Shown here: positions 14,649 to 22,920 of the stretch, in pieces | Layout: every line of letters begins with the position of its first letter | Position numbering within the stretch: the first letter of the stretch is position 1 | Assembly: GCA_017444485.1 (NCBI GenBank) | Contig: JAFSWM010000055.1 | Coordinates: forward strand, 1-50,995 | Direction of reading: 5' to 3' | Length of the DNA: 50,995 nt | Source of the DNA: Bacteroidaceae bacterium | GTDB taxonomy: Bacteria > Bacteroidota > Bacteroidia > Bacteroidales > Bacteroidaceae | The notes under the pieces: generated by a model | The model's input: only the letters and a program-made list of their open reading frames with translations | What the model was told of the DNA's origin: nothing | Databases searched by the model: none | Position numbers and translations under genes: made by a program

Positions 14649-16619
14649 TTACTGCGGGCGGTTGATGCGGAAGTTGTCGAGGTAGTCCTTGTAGAGTTGG
14701 AAGGTGGTACGGGGGCTGAGGCGGGCGGCCATCTCGCGGTACATTGTCTCGGAGTCTGTGACGAAGAACACGGTGTTGATGCCCGGCGCATCCTCCACCT
14801 CCTGCACGAAACGGGCATAGGCGCGCCTGTCCACCAGCACGGCGAAGGCGTTCTCTGGCAGCACGAGCATCGGCGGCACGCCGTCGCCCTGCAGCACCGG
14901 CGGTGCGCCGTGGCAGCCCGCCTTCATCCAGAGCAGGGGTAGCAGTTCGCGAAACTGCCTGCCGAGGGCCACGCGGGTCTTGTCGAGGAAACCGAGGCGG
15001 AAGAAGGCGCAGCGCGCGTCGAAGCCGTCGGCCATGGCGCGCTCCGTGCCGAGGTAGTTGCCTTTGAGGAGCTGCCCGTTGATGTCACGCCCGAGGATGC
15101 TGCACACGGTGCGCGGCCAGGTGACGTAGCGGGCTATGCCGAGGCGTTCCCACTCCGCGTCGCCCTGCTTGTGGCCCTGCTTCGTGAGGGCTTTGGCCTC
15201 AGCGTCGCTCACCTCGTTGTTCGTCACCATAATGCAGCGTCTGTGCCCCCCGTCCTCCGCGTTGAGCAGGTTCACGGCGTGCAGCGTCGTGCCGCTGCCT
15301 GCGAAGAAATCGACTATTAACGCGTTTTTCTTATCAGCAACAAAGAACTTTAATGTATCTCGTACGGCATAAAGGGACTTTGGGAAGTCAAAGCGTTTGC
15401 CTATTATTGAATTAAGGATGTTGGTTCCATATGTTTCCGCATTATGCGTAGGCATATTCCAAACCCTTTTAGGAGGGGTTGTTCCTTGTGAATAATAGAT
15501 GGCTTGGATAGAGCCGTCTTCATCGTACCCTAACTTAGTGGCGATGCCACTTTCTATATCTTTAATAGTCCCTTCTGGCAGATAATAGACAGTGCCCTCT
15601 TCCTTTCTTTTATCCCAATTTACTTTTATGTAGCCTTTACCCCAGTTGACGATAGCTTGTTTCTGCTGTAAACTCCATAATCTTTCGTCCCCTTTACTAC
15701 TTAGAGGCCATAAAGCAACACAACCGTCTGGTATGGTGACAGTATGTCTATCAACATTGTATTGCAGAACCTCACCAATAGAATGTATTTTACCATCTAC
15801 CTTAGAAACAAAAATAGGATAGAATTGGTTTGGTCGAGAATGTCTAATCGCTTGTGGTGCTCTACGCCTAAATCCCAGCCACTCAATATGCCTATTGGAT
15901 TCTTTCTTTATTTCAGTATCAAGCATATTGTATTCAACAGGTATTAAATTTGAACTTCCAAATTCAATTATAAATAGGTATTCTTCAACACGAGAAAATT
16001 GCCCTGTTCTAACAACTCCTTTAGCACTTATTACACTTGTTACCATCTGCCTCCTTGCATCGGGGAAGAGTTCTTCAAGCAGACAGCCGAGGTGGAGGTA
16101 CTCCTTTTCGTCGATGGTGACGATGAGCACGGAGCAGGCGGGGTTGAGCAGTTTCTTGGCCAGCAGGAGGCGGCGCTTCATGAACGAGAGCCACTTGGAG
16201 TGGCGGTACTGGTCCGCGCCGTCCACATAGTCGTTGTTGTACTTCCAGTCGCGCGCCCCGGTGTTGTAGGGCGGGTCGATGTAGATGCAATCCACCTGGC
16301 CCGCGTAGAGGTATTGCAGCAGTTGCAGGGCGTGGTAGTTGTCCGCCTCGATGAGGGTGTGCCAATTCTCCCTCGGTCCCTTTGCGGGCGCAGCAATGTC
16401 GTGCGCAGGAATGGTATCCTGCAGTTCCAGATAGGGATATATCGGTTCGCCGAAAGGCACTTCGCGCCCCAGGTCGGGCAGATAGGCGGTTTCGGGGAGG
16501 TGTTCCTCGAAGACGAGGCCGAACTTCTTGTGCTTCAGCGTGCGGCGCACCTCCGCCTCTATGCGTTGGCGCAGGCCATCGTCGGGTATTTGGGCAATGA
16601 GTTCATTCAAGGCTGACAT
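14649..16619 (-). CDS. mod: Type III-like DNA methyltransferase Mod subunit
   Basis: This 656-residue adenine-specific methyltransferase has motif IV CIYIDPPYNTG near 111-121 and motif I VDFFAGSGTTLHAV near 440. That is the DPPY-before-FxGxG order of beta-class enzymes such as type III Mod. The region between them, the target recognition part (about residues 190-436, bases 15310-16045), is clearly AT-rich, while both flanks are GC-rich like the rest of the genome. It starts 7 bp after the MATE stop and is followed by fic and res, so the whole set is probably co-transcribed. The target site cannot be read from the sequence. Confidence 0.9.
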   Translation of the reverse strand: MSALNELIAQIPDDGLRQRIEAEVRRTLKHKKFGLVFEEHLPETAYLPDLGREVPFGEPIYPYLELQDTIPAHDIAAPAKGPRENWHTLIEADNYHALQLLQYLYAGQVDCIYIDPPYNTGARDWKYNNDYVDGADQYRHSKWLSFMKRRLLLAKKLLNPACSVLIVTIDEKEYLHLGCLLEELFPDARRQMVTSVISAKGVVRTGQFSRVEEYLFIIEFGSSNLIPVEYNMLDTEIKKESNRHIEWLGFRRRAPQAIRHSRPNQFYPIFVSKVDGKIHSIGEVLQYNVDRHTVTIPDGCVALWPLSSKGDERLWSLQQKQAIVNWGKGYIKVNWDKRKEEGTVYYLPEGTIKDIESGIATKLGYDEDGSIQAIYYSQGTTPPKRVWNMPTHNAETYGTNILNSIIGKRFDFPKSLYAVRDTLKFFVADKKNALIVDFFAGSGTTLHAVNLLNAEDGGHRRCIMVTNNEVSDAEAKALTKQGHKQGDAEWERLGIARYVTWPRTVCSILGRDINGQLLKGNYLGTERAMADGFDARCAFFRLGFLDKTRVALGRQFRELLPLLWMKAGCHGAPPVLQGDGVPPMLVLPENAFAVLVDRRAYARFVQEVEDAPGINTVFFVTDSETMYREMAARLSPRTTFQLYKDYLDNFRINRPQ

Positions 16620-16626
16620 GGGCTTT

Positions 16627-18000
16627 CTAGCTTTTGGTTTCAGTTTTCAACTTGAAGTCCCTCACCTGCCGCCACAGCATCACGGCAGCGAGGAGGAAGG
16701 CCAGGGCGTCGCTCACGGGGTAGGACCACCACACGCCCTCCACAGGGTCGGCCAGCAGGCGGGGCAGCACGAGCAGCGCAGGGACGATGAATATCAGTTG
16801 GCGCGTGAGCGAGAGGAATATCGCCGTGCCGGGCTTGCCGAGGCTCTGGAAGAAGGCCGTGGCCACGATGCAGAGCCCCACCACGGGAAACGTTAGCGAA
16901 AGTATGCGCATGGCATGGGCCGACATGGCAATGAGTTCGGGCGAGTCGCTGGCAAACAGAGTGGCGCAAGGCTCGGCCCAGAACATAGCGACGAGGAAGC
17001 CAAGCGTGGTGATGGCCGTGCCGAAGATAAGGGCCCAGCGCAGCACCTCAATGACGCGGTCGAATTTTTGCGCCCCGTAGTTGTAGCCCGCGATGGGCTG
17101 CATGCCCTGGTTCAAGCCAATGACTACCAGCACCACCAGCATCAGCAGGCGATTGGCAATGCCGTAGGATCCCACGGAGTAGTCGCCGCCGTAGGCCGCC
17201 AGCGAGCGCGTCATCAGCACCGTGACGAAGCAGGCACACAGGTTGATCAAGAAAGGCGAAAGCCCAATGGCCAACGACTGCCGCACAATCTTCGGGTCGA
17301 GGTGTAGGTGCTTGCGCTGTATGCGTATCAGGTCGTCCTTGCGCGAGAAGAGGCGTATCTGCCAGAGCAGCATCAGCAGTTGCGCCGTCACGGTGGCCGC
17401 CGCCGCGCCACGTATGCCCCAGCCCAGCACGAAGATGAAGAGCGGGGCGAGCAGGCAGTTCACCACCACCGTCCCTATCGTGGCGTGCATGGCCTTCTCG
17501 GGGCGGTTGGTGGAGCGCAGCAAGGCATTGAGCCCCAGGTAGAGGTGGGTGACGACGTTGCCCACGAGTATCACCGTCATGAAGTCATAGGCCGGACCTA
17601 TCGTCACGTCGCTCGCCCCGAAGAAGCGCAGCACGGGGCGTAGCATCAGTTGCAGCACCAACTGCAGCGAGAGGCCCATCACCACGTTCATCACCAGCAC
17701 GTTTCCCAGTATCCTATTTGCCGCTTCATAGTCCTTCTGCCCCAGGCGCACGCTCATCAGCGTACTGCCTCCCACCCCCACCATGGCGCCAAAAGCGCCG
17801 GTGAGCGACATCACGGGCATGGTCAGCGCCAGCCCCATAATGGCCGCGGGCCCCACGCCCTGACCGATGAAGATACCGTCGATGATATTGTACACGCTGC
17901 TCGCCGCCATCGCCACGATAGCAGGTAGCGCATATTGGAACAACAGGCGTCCCACGGGCTTCTCGCCCAGCACAAGGAATTTCTCTTTTTCGTCTTGCAC
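16627..18000 (-). CDS. MATE family efflux transporter
   Basis: This protein of about 457 residues has some 12 hydrophobic segments typical of Na+/H+-driven multidrug efflux pumps. The family start GRLLFQYALPAIVAMAASSV and the loop FIGQGVGPAAIMG are visible. I place the start at the GTG at 17998-18000 (VQDEKEKFLVLG), because homologues begin here and a -7 box at 18053-18060 lies inside the longer ATG reading that extends to 18120. A GTG at 18034-18036 is another candidate. The gene heads the minus-strand unit that continues with mod, fic and res only 7 bp downstream. The substrate is unknown. Confidence 0.88.
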   Translation of the reverse strand: MQDEKEKFLVLGEKPVGRLLFQYALPAIVAMAASSVYNIIDGIFIGQGVGPAAIMGLALTMPVMSLTGAFGAMVGVGGSTLMSVRLGQKDYEAANRILGNVLVMNVVMGLSLQLVLQLMLRPVLRFFGASDVTIGPAYDFMTVILVGNVVTHLYLGLNALLRSTNRPEKAMHATIGTVVVNCLLAPLFIFVLGWGIRGAAAATVTAQLLMLLWQIRLFSRKDDLIRIQRKHLHLDPKIVRQSLAIGLSPFLINLCACFVTVLMTRSLAAYGGDYSVGSYGIANRLLMLVVLVVIGLNQGMQPIAGYNYGAQKFDRVIEVLRWALIFGTAITTLGFLVAMFWAEPCATLFASDSPELIAMSAHAMRILSLTFPVVGLCIVATAFFQSLGKPGTAIFLSLTRQLIFIVPALLVLPRLLADPVEGVWWSYPVSDALAFLLAAVMLWRQVRDFKLKTETKS

Positions 18001-18052
18001 GTCAGAGGGTATTTGCTGACCTCCCGCACCGAGCACGGGAGAAAACTGCTGG

Positions 18053-18060
18053 CAAAGATA
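18053..18060 (-). promoter_or_regulatory. -7 box upstream of the MATE/restriction-modification unit
   Basis: The minus strand reads TATCTTTG, a perfect TAnnTTTG. No clean TTTG is seen at the right distance. It would place the start of the transcript near 18046 and thus argues against translation from 18120. Confidence 0.5.
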
Positions 18061-18139
18061 CGGCAGGAGCGGTAAAAAGCCTACCCGCCTTGCCGCATTT
18101 TTAGCCCCGCACGAGCCCATCGAACCGTGCTCCGTCCTC

Positions 18140-18231
18140 GTTTAAACTACAGCGGACATAGTTTAAACTACAACGGACATAGTTTAAACTACCTCCGTGT
18201 GACTTTAAAGTCACTCGGACCTTGTTTAAGC
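18140..18231. repeat. GTTTAAACTAC array and decayed palindrome, copy B
   Basis: Three copies of GTTTAAACTAC start at 18140, 18161 and 18182 (exactly 21 bp apart), with ACNGCGGACATA-like spacers. A shorter palindrome around GTGACTTTAAAGTCAC (18199-18214) and a degraded right arm follow. The core and flanks match the 62-bp palindrome at 488-549. It fills the gap between the divergent MATE unit and the 3' end of the deacetylase gene. Confidence 0.85.
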
Positions 18232-18250
18232 AACGTCGTACACCGCCTCT

Positions 18251-18862
18251 TCAAAGCAGGCCGAAGCGGTAGCCTTGTTCTTGGAGCCACTCTATGGCGC
18301 GAGGGAGGGCGTAGAGCAGTTTGTCGTGGCTTTTGAGGGAGTCGTGGAATGTGATGATACTACCCGGGCGGGCATAGCGACGCACATTGCGCAGCACGTC
18401 GCGTCCGTTGAGGTGCCGGGAGTAGTCGCGCGTGACGAGGTCCCACATCACGATGGTGTATCCTGCGCGCCGCACGCTGCGGTACTGCCTTGTCTTCATC
18501 CATCCGTGAGGCGGGCGGAAGAGGTCTGTCTGCAGGAGTTTATTGGCCTCTTCCACATCGCGCAAGTAACTGCTCGTGCCGTGGCGAAAGCCTCCGATGT
18601 GGTGGTAGGTGTGGTTGCCGATGCGGTGGCCGGCATCCTTTACCTGCTTGAACTCCTCGGGATGCTTACGAACATTGTCGCCCACCATGAAGAAGGTGGC
18701 CTTCACACCATAATGTTGCAGCACACCGAGCACCCAGGGTGTGACCTCGGGGATGGGGCCGTCGTCGAAGGTGAGATAGATGGTCTGGTCGTAGCGCCCC
18801 ATACGCCACAGGGCATGCGGGTAGATCCAACGTAAGTAGGGGGCCGGTTGCTCAATAAACAT
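18251..18862 (-). CDS. Polysaccharide deacetylase (NodB domain, CE4)
   Basis: This 203-residue CE4 enzyme has motif 1 TFDDGP at 31-36, motif 2 HTYHH with metal ligands H84 and H88, and motif 3 FRPPHGW. A later tryptophan/aspartate motif (VMWDLVTRDY) and FHD near the C-terminus complete the set. It removes acetyl groups from N-acetylated glycans such as peptidoglycan or surface polysaccharide. No clear signal peptide is seen; the N-terminus is short and weakly hydrophobic. It lies 74 bp after the DUF2723 gene, with a terminator-like hairpin between, so expression may be by read-through. Confidence 0.88.
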   Translation of the reverse strand: MFIEQPAPYLRWIYPHALWRMGRYDQTIYLTFDDGPIPEVTPWVLGVLQHYGVKATFFMVGDNVRKHPEEFKQVKDAGHRIGNHTYHHIGGFRHGTSSYLRDVEEANKLLQTDLFRPPHGWMKTRQYRSVRRAGYTIVMWDLVTRDYSRHLNGRDVLRNVRRYARPGSIITFHDSLKSHDKLLYALPRAIEWLQEQGYRFGLL

Positions 18863-18874
18863 TGCCCGGAGAAT

Positions 18875-18923
18875 AAAAAAGCCCTACCCGCCCCCTCCTT
18901 TCACGAGGAGAGAGCGGATAGGG
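18875..18923 (-). terminator. Terminator-like hairpin after the DUF2723 gene
   Basis: An imperfect stem joins CCCTA-CCGC-CTCCT (from 18882) with AGGAG-GCGG-TAGGG (to 18923). On the minus strand it is followed by TTTTTT (18875-18880). Confidence 0.65.
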
Positions 18924-18936
18924 GAAAGGGTGTGAC

Positions 18937-21900
18937 TTAGAAGCCGAAGGGCGACGTACCGGTCTCGGGAGCGGCCTGGGGCTGCTGCTGGCGCATCTGC
19001 TGCTGAATGACTTCAAAGCCAGAGCGTCCGGCTGTGCTCTCGGAGAGCGCGGTGAAGTCGCGTTCCAACTGCTCGTACTGCTTGGCATCGCAATCGGCAA
19101 GTCCTTCAAGGGCCATAGAAGTGATTTGCAGTTCGCGGTAGCACTGCTCACCGAGATTGCCATAGATGTAGTCCTCGGAGAAGGAGTTCATCCAGCGCAA
19201 CTTGGCCATGGACTGACGGGCTATGGCGGCATAGAGCATGGCGGCGTCCTTCTTGTCACCAAGTTTGAGCCAGATGTCGGCCAGGTCGAGGTCGCTCACA
19301 TCGACAGGCACTGTACTGAATGGCAGTTCCTTCTTGGCTTTTGCCAGCACCGCTGCGGCGCGTTTCTGATCGCCCCTCGCCATGAGCGACTTGGCGAGCA
19401 GCCCCATCATGTGGCGGTGCGTGCGGCACATACGCATATTGGTCTCGTCGAGATAGATACCCTCCCATGACACGTTGCCCCAACGGAAACGGTTCATCAT
19501 GTTGTCGTACATCTTATCGACGTCGGCCTGTTGGTCCCAGATAAAGGGGGTGATGCGATAGGCAAGGCCTTCGAGAGCCAAGTATTTCTGCAGGCCAGCA
19601 TAGTTGTCCTGCCCGAGGGTGACGCTCATGAAGATGGGGCGTTTCCAGTCGTTGCGCGCCAGCATCTCATAGACCATCATCTGACTCTTGGTGATGCCAC
19701 GCTTCCCTGCCCAGGAGATGGTGATGTAGTCGGGTATGCTGTCGGGACCAGCGGGTAGCGTCATGCCACTGGCTATCACATTCTGCTTATTGACAGGCAC
19801 CACCACGCTGTCGGTGGGAATGATGATATGTTCGCCCTCACGAATCTTGCCCGGACGCACATAGTTGTCAATGATGTAGAGCAGGCTGTAGGGGTTCACG
19901 CTGGGGTCTTTGGCCTTGATCTCATCCAGTTCTCGGCGGTACTCGGGCCTGACCACGAAGTAGTCGTAGCCCATGTTGTCCACATACTGATAGGGTTCCC
20001 AGTCGATGGGCAGCGAGGGAGAGTCGTAGGCGGGGCGTACCATCTGGTCGGTGTACCAGGATGTCTGCAGGTAGGAGAGGTTGCAGACACGGGCATCGGT
20101 TCGGAAGCCCTCCACCTCCTGCGCGTACCACAGGGGGAAGGTGTCGTTGTCGCCGTTGGTATAGATGATGGGTTCGCCCTTTTCGGGGAGTGACGAGAGG
20201 TAGTTCATGCCGAAGTCGCGGCACGCGAAGCGTCCGGAGCGGTCATGGTCGTCCCAGGTTTGGCTGACCATCTGTAGCGGCACCAGCACGCCAAGGGTGC
20301 CGGCGATGCAAGCCGCGGCTATGTCGTTCTTCAAGAACTTGCGCAACAATGCGGCAATCCCTGCCACGCCCAGGCCGATCCAGATGGCGAAGGCATAGAA
20401 CGAGCCAGCATAGGCATAGTCGCGCTCGCGGGGTTCCTGAGGCTTCTGGTTGAGGTAGAGCACAATGGCCAGGCCAGTCATGAAGAACAGGAAGAACACC
20501 ACCCAGAACTGCTGGATGCCCGGCTTACCCTTGTATGCCTGCCAGAAGAGGCCTATCAAGCCGAGCAACAGCGGCAGGCAGTAGAAGACGTTGTGCCCCT
20601 TGTTGTTCTTCAGGTCGTCGGGCAGCAGCGACTGGTCGCCGTAGAGTGCGTTGTCGATGAAGGAAATGCCCGTGATCCAGTTGCCGTGCTCCTTCTCTCC
20701 AAATCCTTGCACGTCGTTTTGGCGTCCAGCAAAGTTCCACATGAAGTAGCGCCAGTACATGAAGTTGATCTGATAGGACATGAAGAAACGCAGGTTGTCC
20801 GTCTGCGAGGGCATCTCGCCCTGGAAGTAGCGGCCTTCCCACTCGCCGTCCACGAGCCTGAGGTCCACGCCGCCGAGCCACTGCTCGTAAGCCTTGGCAT
20901 GGAGCGGGCTGTGCATGCGCGGGAAGAGCATCTTCATTGCCGAGGGATAGACATAACCATCGGTTATCTCCACCTCATCGTATCGGTCGGGCTCGCTGGC
21001 GTCCTTCTTCTCGTGGCGTTGCACACGCGCCTTCTTGCTCATATCGATGGGTTGGGACGTGTAAGCCTCGCCATAGAACAGAGGCGTGTCACCATATTGC
21101 TCACGTCCCAAGTATTCGCCCAGCGTGAAGACGTCCTCGGGAGAGTCCTGGTCCATGGGCGGGTTGGCCGTGGAGCGAATCACGATGAGTGCGTAGGTGC
21201 TGTAGCCTATCATCAGCATCAACATACAGAGCAACGAGGTGTTGAGCGCCCGCTTGCGCAGCAGGAAGTCTTTGCCACGCTTGAACTGCAACAGGAAGTA
21301 GAGGGCCACAAGAACCACCACACCGATGAAGAGCGAGGTGAAACCATGGCCGACGAAGGGGATACCCAGCAAGGCTACGCTCACCAGGAACAAGGCGTTG
21401 ATCAGCGTGCGGTTGCTCTTGGTGGTGCTCCATATGGCAGCAAGCACCACACCCACCAGCACAAAGATATAAACCACGAGTCCGCTGTTGAAGCCCATGC
21501 CGAGGGTGTTCACAAAGAAGAGTTCGAACCATCCGCCCACCTTCACAATGCCCGGCACTACGCCGTAGAGCACAGCGGCTATCAGCACGAAACTGACGGC
21601 GAGGGCTATCAGAGAACCCCATAGGTTGGCCTGCGGGTTCTTCTTATAGTAATACACCAGGGTGATGGCCGGCAAGCAGAGCAGGTTGAGCAGGTGCACG
21701 CCGATGCTCAGGCCCGTGAGGTAGAATATCAGCACCAGCCAGCGGTCGCTACCAGGCTGGTCGGCACGTACCTCCCACTTGAGGATGAGCCAAAAGACCA
21801 GAGCGGTGAACATGGATGAGTAGGCATAGACCTCTCCCTCTACGGCTGAGAACCAGAACGTGTCGCTCCAGGCATAGGCCAGTGCGCCAGTCAGTCCGCA

Positions 21901-22269
21901 GCCCATCACGAGCAGCGTCTGAGGGAGGGAAACCTCTGAGCCATTGTCGGTCACTATGAGTTTGCGCGCCAGGGCCGTAATGGTCCAAAAGAGGAACAAG
22001 ATGCACAACGCGGAAAGGAGCGCGGACATGATGTTCACCATCAGGGCCACCTGCGACGGATCGCTGGCAAACAGAGAGAAGAGGTTGCCCGTGAGCATGA
22101 AGAACGGCGCACCAGGCGGGTGCCCTACTTCAAGTTTATAGGCGGTGGCGATGAACTCGGGGCAGTCCCAGAAACTTGCCGACGGCTCCACCGTCGAGCA
22201 GTAGGTGATGGCAGCGATGGCAAAGACCACCCAGCCCAACACGTTGTTCAGCAGGTTGTATTGTTTCAT
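18937..22269 (-). CDS. DUF2723 multi-pass membrane protein (putative glycosyltransferase-type)
   Basis: This 1110-residue protein has an N-terminal DUF2723 domain with the conserved opening PSASFWDCPEFIATAYKLEV and GHPPGAPFF (about 28-57), acidic residues in the first periplasmic loop, and about a dozen membrane segments up to residue 650. A large C-terminal soluble region follows, probably with helical TPR-like repeats. The family is related to PMT/ArnT-like GT-C glycosyltransferases, so transfer of a lipid-linked sugar outside the inner membrane is plausible but unproven. The C-terminus is Gln/Pro-rich. It starts 1 bp after the small membrane protein gene and precedes a polysaccharide deacetylase, fitting an envelope-glycan role. 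Confidence 0.83.
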   Translation of the reverse strand: MKQYNLLNNVLGWVVFAIAAITYCSTVEPSASFWDCPEFIATAYKLEVGHPPGAPFFMLTGNLFSLFASDPSQVALMVNIMSALLSALCILFLFWTITALARKLIVTDNGSEVSLPQTLLVMGCGLTGALAYAWSDTFWFSAVEGEVYAYSSMFTALVFWLILKWEVRADQPGSDRWLVLIFYLTGLSIGVHLLNLLCLPAITLVYYYKKNPQANLWGSLIALAVSFVLIAAVLYGVVPGIVKVGGWFELFFVNTLGMGFNSGLVVYIFVLVGVVLAAIWSTTKSNRTLINALFLVSVALLGIPFVGHGFTSLFIGVVVLVALYFLLQFKRGKDFLLRKRALNTSLLCMLMLMIGYSTYALIVIRSTANPPMDQDSPEDVFTLGEYLGREQYGDTPLFYGEAYTSQPIDMSKKARVQRHEKKDASEPDRYDEVEITDGYVYPSAMKMLFPRMHSPLHAKAYEQWLGGVDLRLVDGEWEGRYFQGEMPSQTDNLRFFMSYQINFMYWRYFMWNFAGRQNDVQGFGEKEHGNWITGISFIDNALYGDQSLLPDDLKNNKGHNVFYCLPLLLGLIGLFWQAYKGKPGIQQFWVVFFLFFMTGLAIVLYLNQKPQEPRERDYAYAGSFYAFAIWIGLGVAGIAALLRKFLKNDIAAACIAGTLGVLVPLQMVSQTWDDHDRSGRFACRDFGMNYLSSLPEKGEPIIYTNGDNDTFPLWYAQEVEGFRTDARVCNLSYLQTSWYTDQMVRPAYDSPSLPIDWEPYQYVDNMGYDYFVVRPEYRRELDEIKAKDPSVNPYSLLYIIDNYVRPGKIREGEHIIIPTDSVVVPVNKQNVIASGMTLPAGPDSIPDYITISWAGKRGITKSQMMVYEMLARNDWKRPIFMSVTLGQDNYAGLQKYLALEGLAYRITPFIWDQQADVDKMYDNMMNRFRWGNVSWEGIYLDETNMRMCRTHRHMMGLLAKSLMARGDQKRAAAVLAKAKKELPFSTVPVDVSDLDLADIWLKLGDKKDAAMLYAAIARQSMAKLRWMNSFSEDYIYGNLGEQCYRELQITSMALEGLADCDAKQYEQLERDFTALSESTAGRSGFEVIQQQMRQQQPQAAPETGTSPFGF

Positions 22270-22270
22270 A

Positions 22271-22753
22271 TCAATGCTTGGTTTTCTTAGTCTTGGAACG
22301 GCGGCGCACCTTCGGCGCGTCGAGCACGGTGTTCCTCAGCAAGGTAAAAAAGAAGATGTTGAGCAAGAATAGGAAGAGGAACACCACGATGAACAACAGC
22401 AAGGTCACGGCCTCAAAGCCCAATCCTGTTGCCTCGCCGAGGTTGGCAAGATCGGTGTAGGCCAGTTCGAACGCTTCCTGCAAAGGCATGTCATAGTGTT
22501 GCCAAAGTTTCAGCGTGCCGAAGGCGAAAGGCAAGAACCACACCACCGTGGCAGCAGTCAGCGCGAAGCGTTTGGGTGTGCGCTGCTTCCACAATTTAAA
22601 GATCATCAGCAGCATGGGCAGGGCTGCCGTGAAGGTGAGCAGAGCGGGTTGCGTATAGATGAAAGCAATGCTATTCACTTCCTCAACAGTATAGCCGCTC
22701 AAGACGGCCACTACCTCCATCACGCCGCAACAAAATCGGTAGAGGGTATCCAT
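22271..22753 (-). CDS. Small membrane protein, unknown function
   Basis: This 160-residue protein has three to four hydrophobic segments (about 28-50, 64-80, 115-138) and a strongly basic tail (APKVRRRSKTKKTKH). I do not recognise a family. The stop is 1 bp before the DUF2723 start, so the two are surely co-transcribed and may work together. The ATG is immediately preceded by TATATATA on the minus strand, and a -33/-7 promoter is seen at 22792-22822. Confidence 0.75.
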   Translation of the reverse strand: MDTLYRFCCGVMEVVAVLSGYTVEEVNSIAFIYTQPALLTFTAALPMLLMIFKLWKQRTPKRFALTAATVVWFLPFAFGTLKLWQHYDMPLQEAFELAYTDLANLGEATGLGFEAVTLLLFIVVFLFLFLLNIFFFTLLRNTVLDAPKVRRRSKTKKTKH

Positions 22754-22791
22754 TATATATATACGGAGTGCTTCTTTCTGGTTTCAGCGTG

Positions 22792-22822
22792 CAAAGATAG
22801 TGTGAAAAGGCGGAAATGCAAG
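22792..22822 (-). promoter_or_regulatory. Promoter of the small membrane protein-DUF2723 unit
   Basis: On the minus strand CTTG (22819-22822), a 19-bp spacer and TATCTTTG (22792-22799). The -7 box is perfect and the -33 box matches three of four bases. Confidence 0.65.
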
Positions 22823-22873
22823 CGAGGCGTATGATTTCGCACGCAAACAGGTCGCCCTACGGCCAAAAAACAC

Positions 22874-22881
22874 TACTTTTG
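22874..22881 (+). promoter_or_regulatory. -7 box of rfbB
   Basis: TACTTTTG, a perfect TAnnTTTG, lies 39 bp before the rfbB ATG. No clear -33 box is seen. It lies inside a longer in-frame reading of rfbB and so supports the start at 22921. Confidence 0.55.
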
Positions 22882-22920
22882 CCCAATCATAAGTATAACT
22901 CAACCAAACCTAACAGATTA

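Noticed and set aside
11003-16619. Mod-Fic-Res considered as a BREX or DISARM locus
   Set aside because: No pglZ, brxC, drmA or drmB gene is present. The two-subunit methyltransferase/helicase-nuclease layout fits type III restriction-modification.
18001-18120. The 40-residue N-terminal extension of the MATE protein from the ATG at 18120
   Set aside because: It has no family match, is rich in Cys and Gly, and contains the predicted -7 box, so it is probably not translated.
18140-18231. Regular 21-bp spacing of GTTTAAACTAC considered as a CRISPR array
   Set aside because: The repeats are 11 bp, the spacers are about 10 bp and nearly identical, and no cas gene is in the window.
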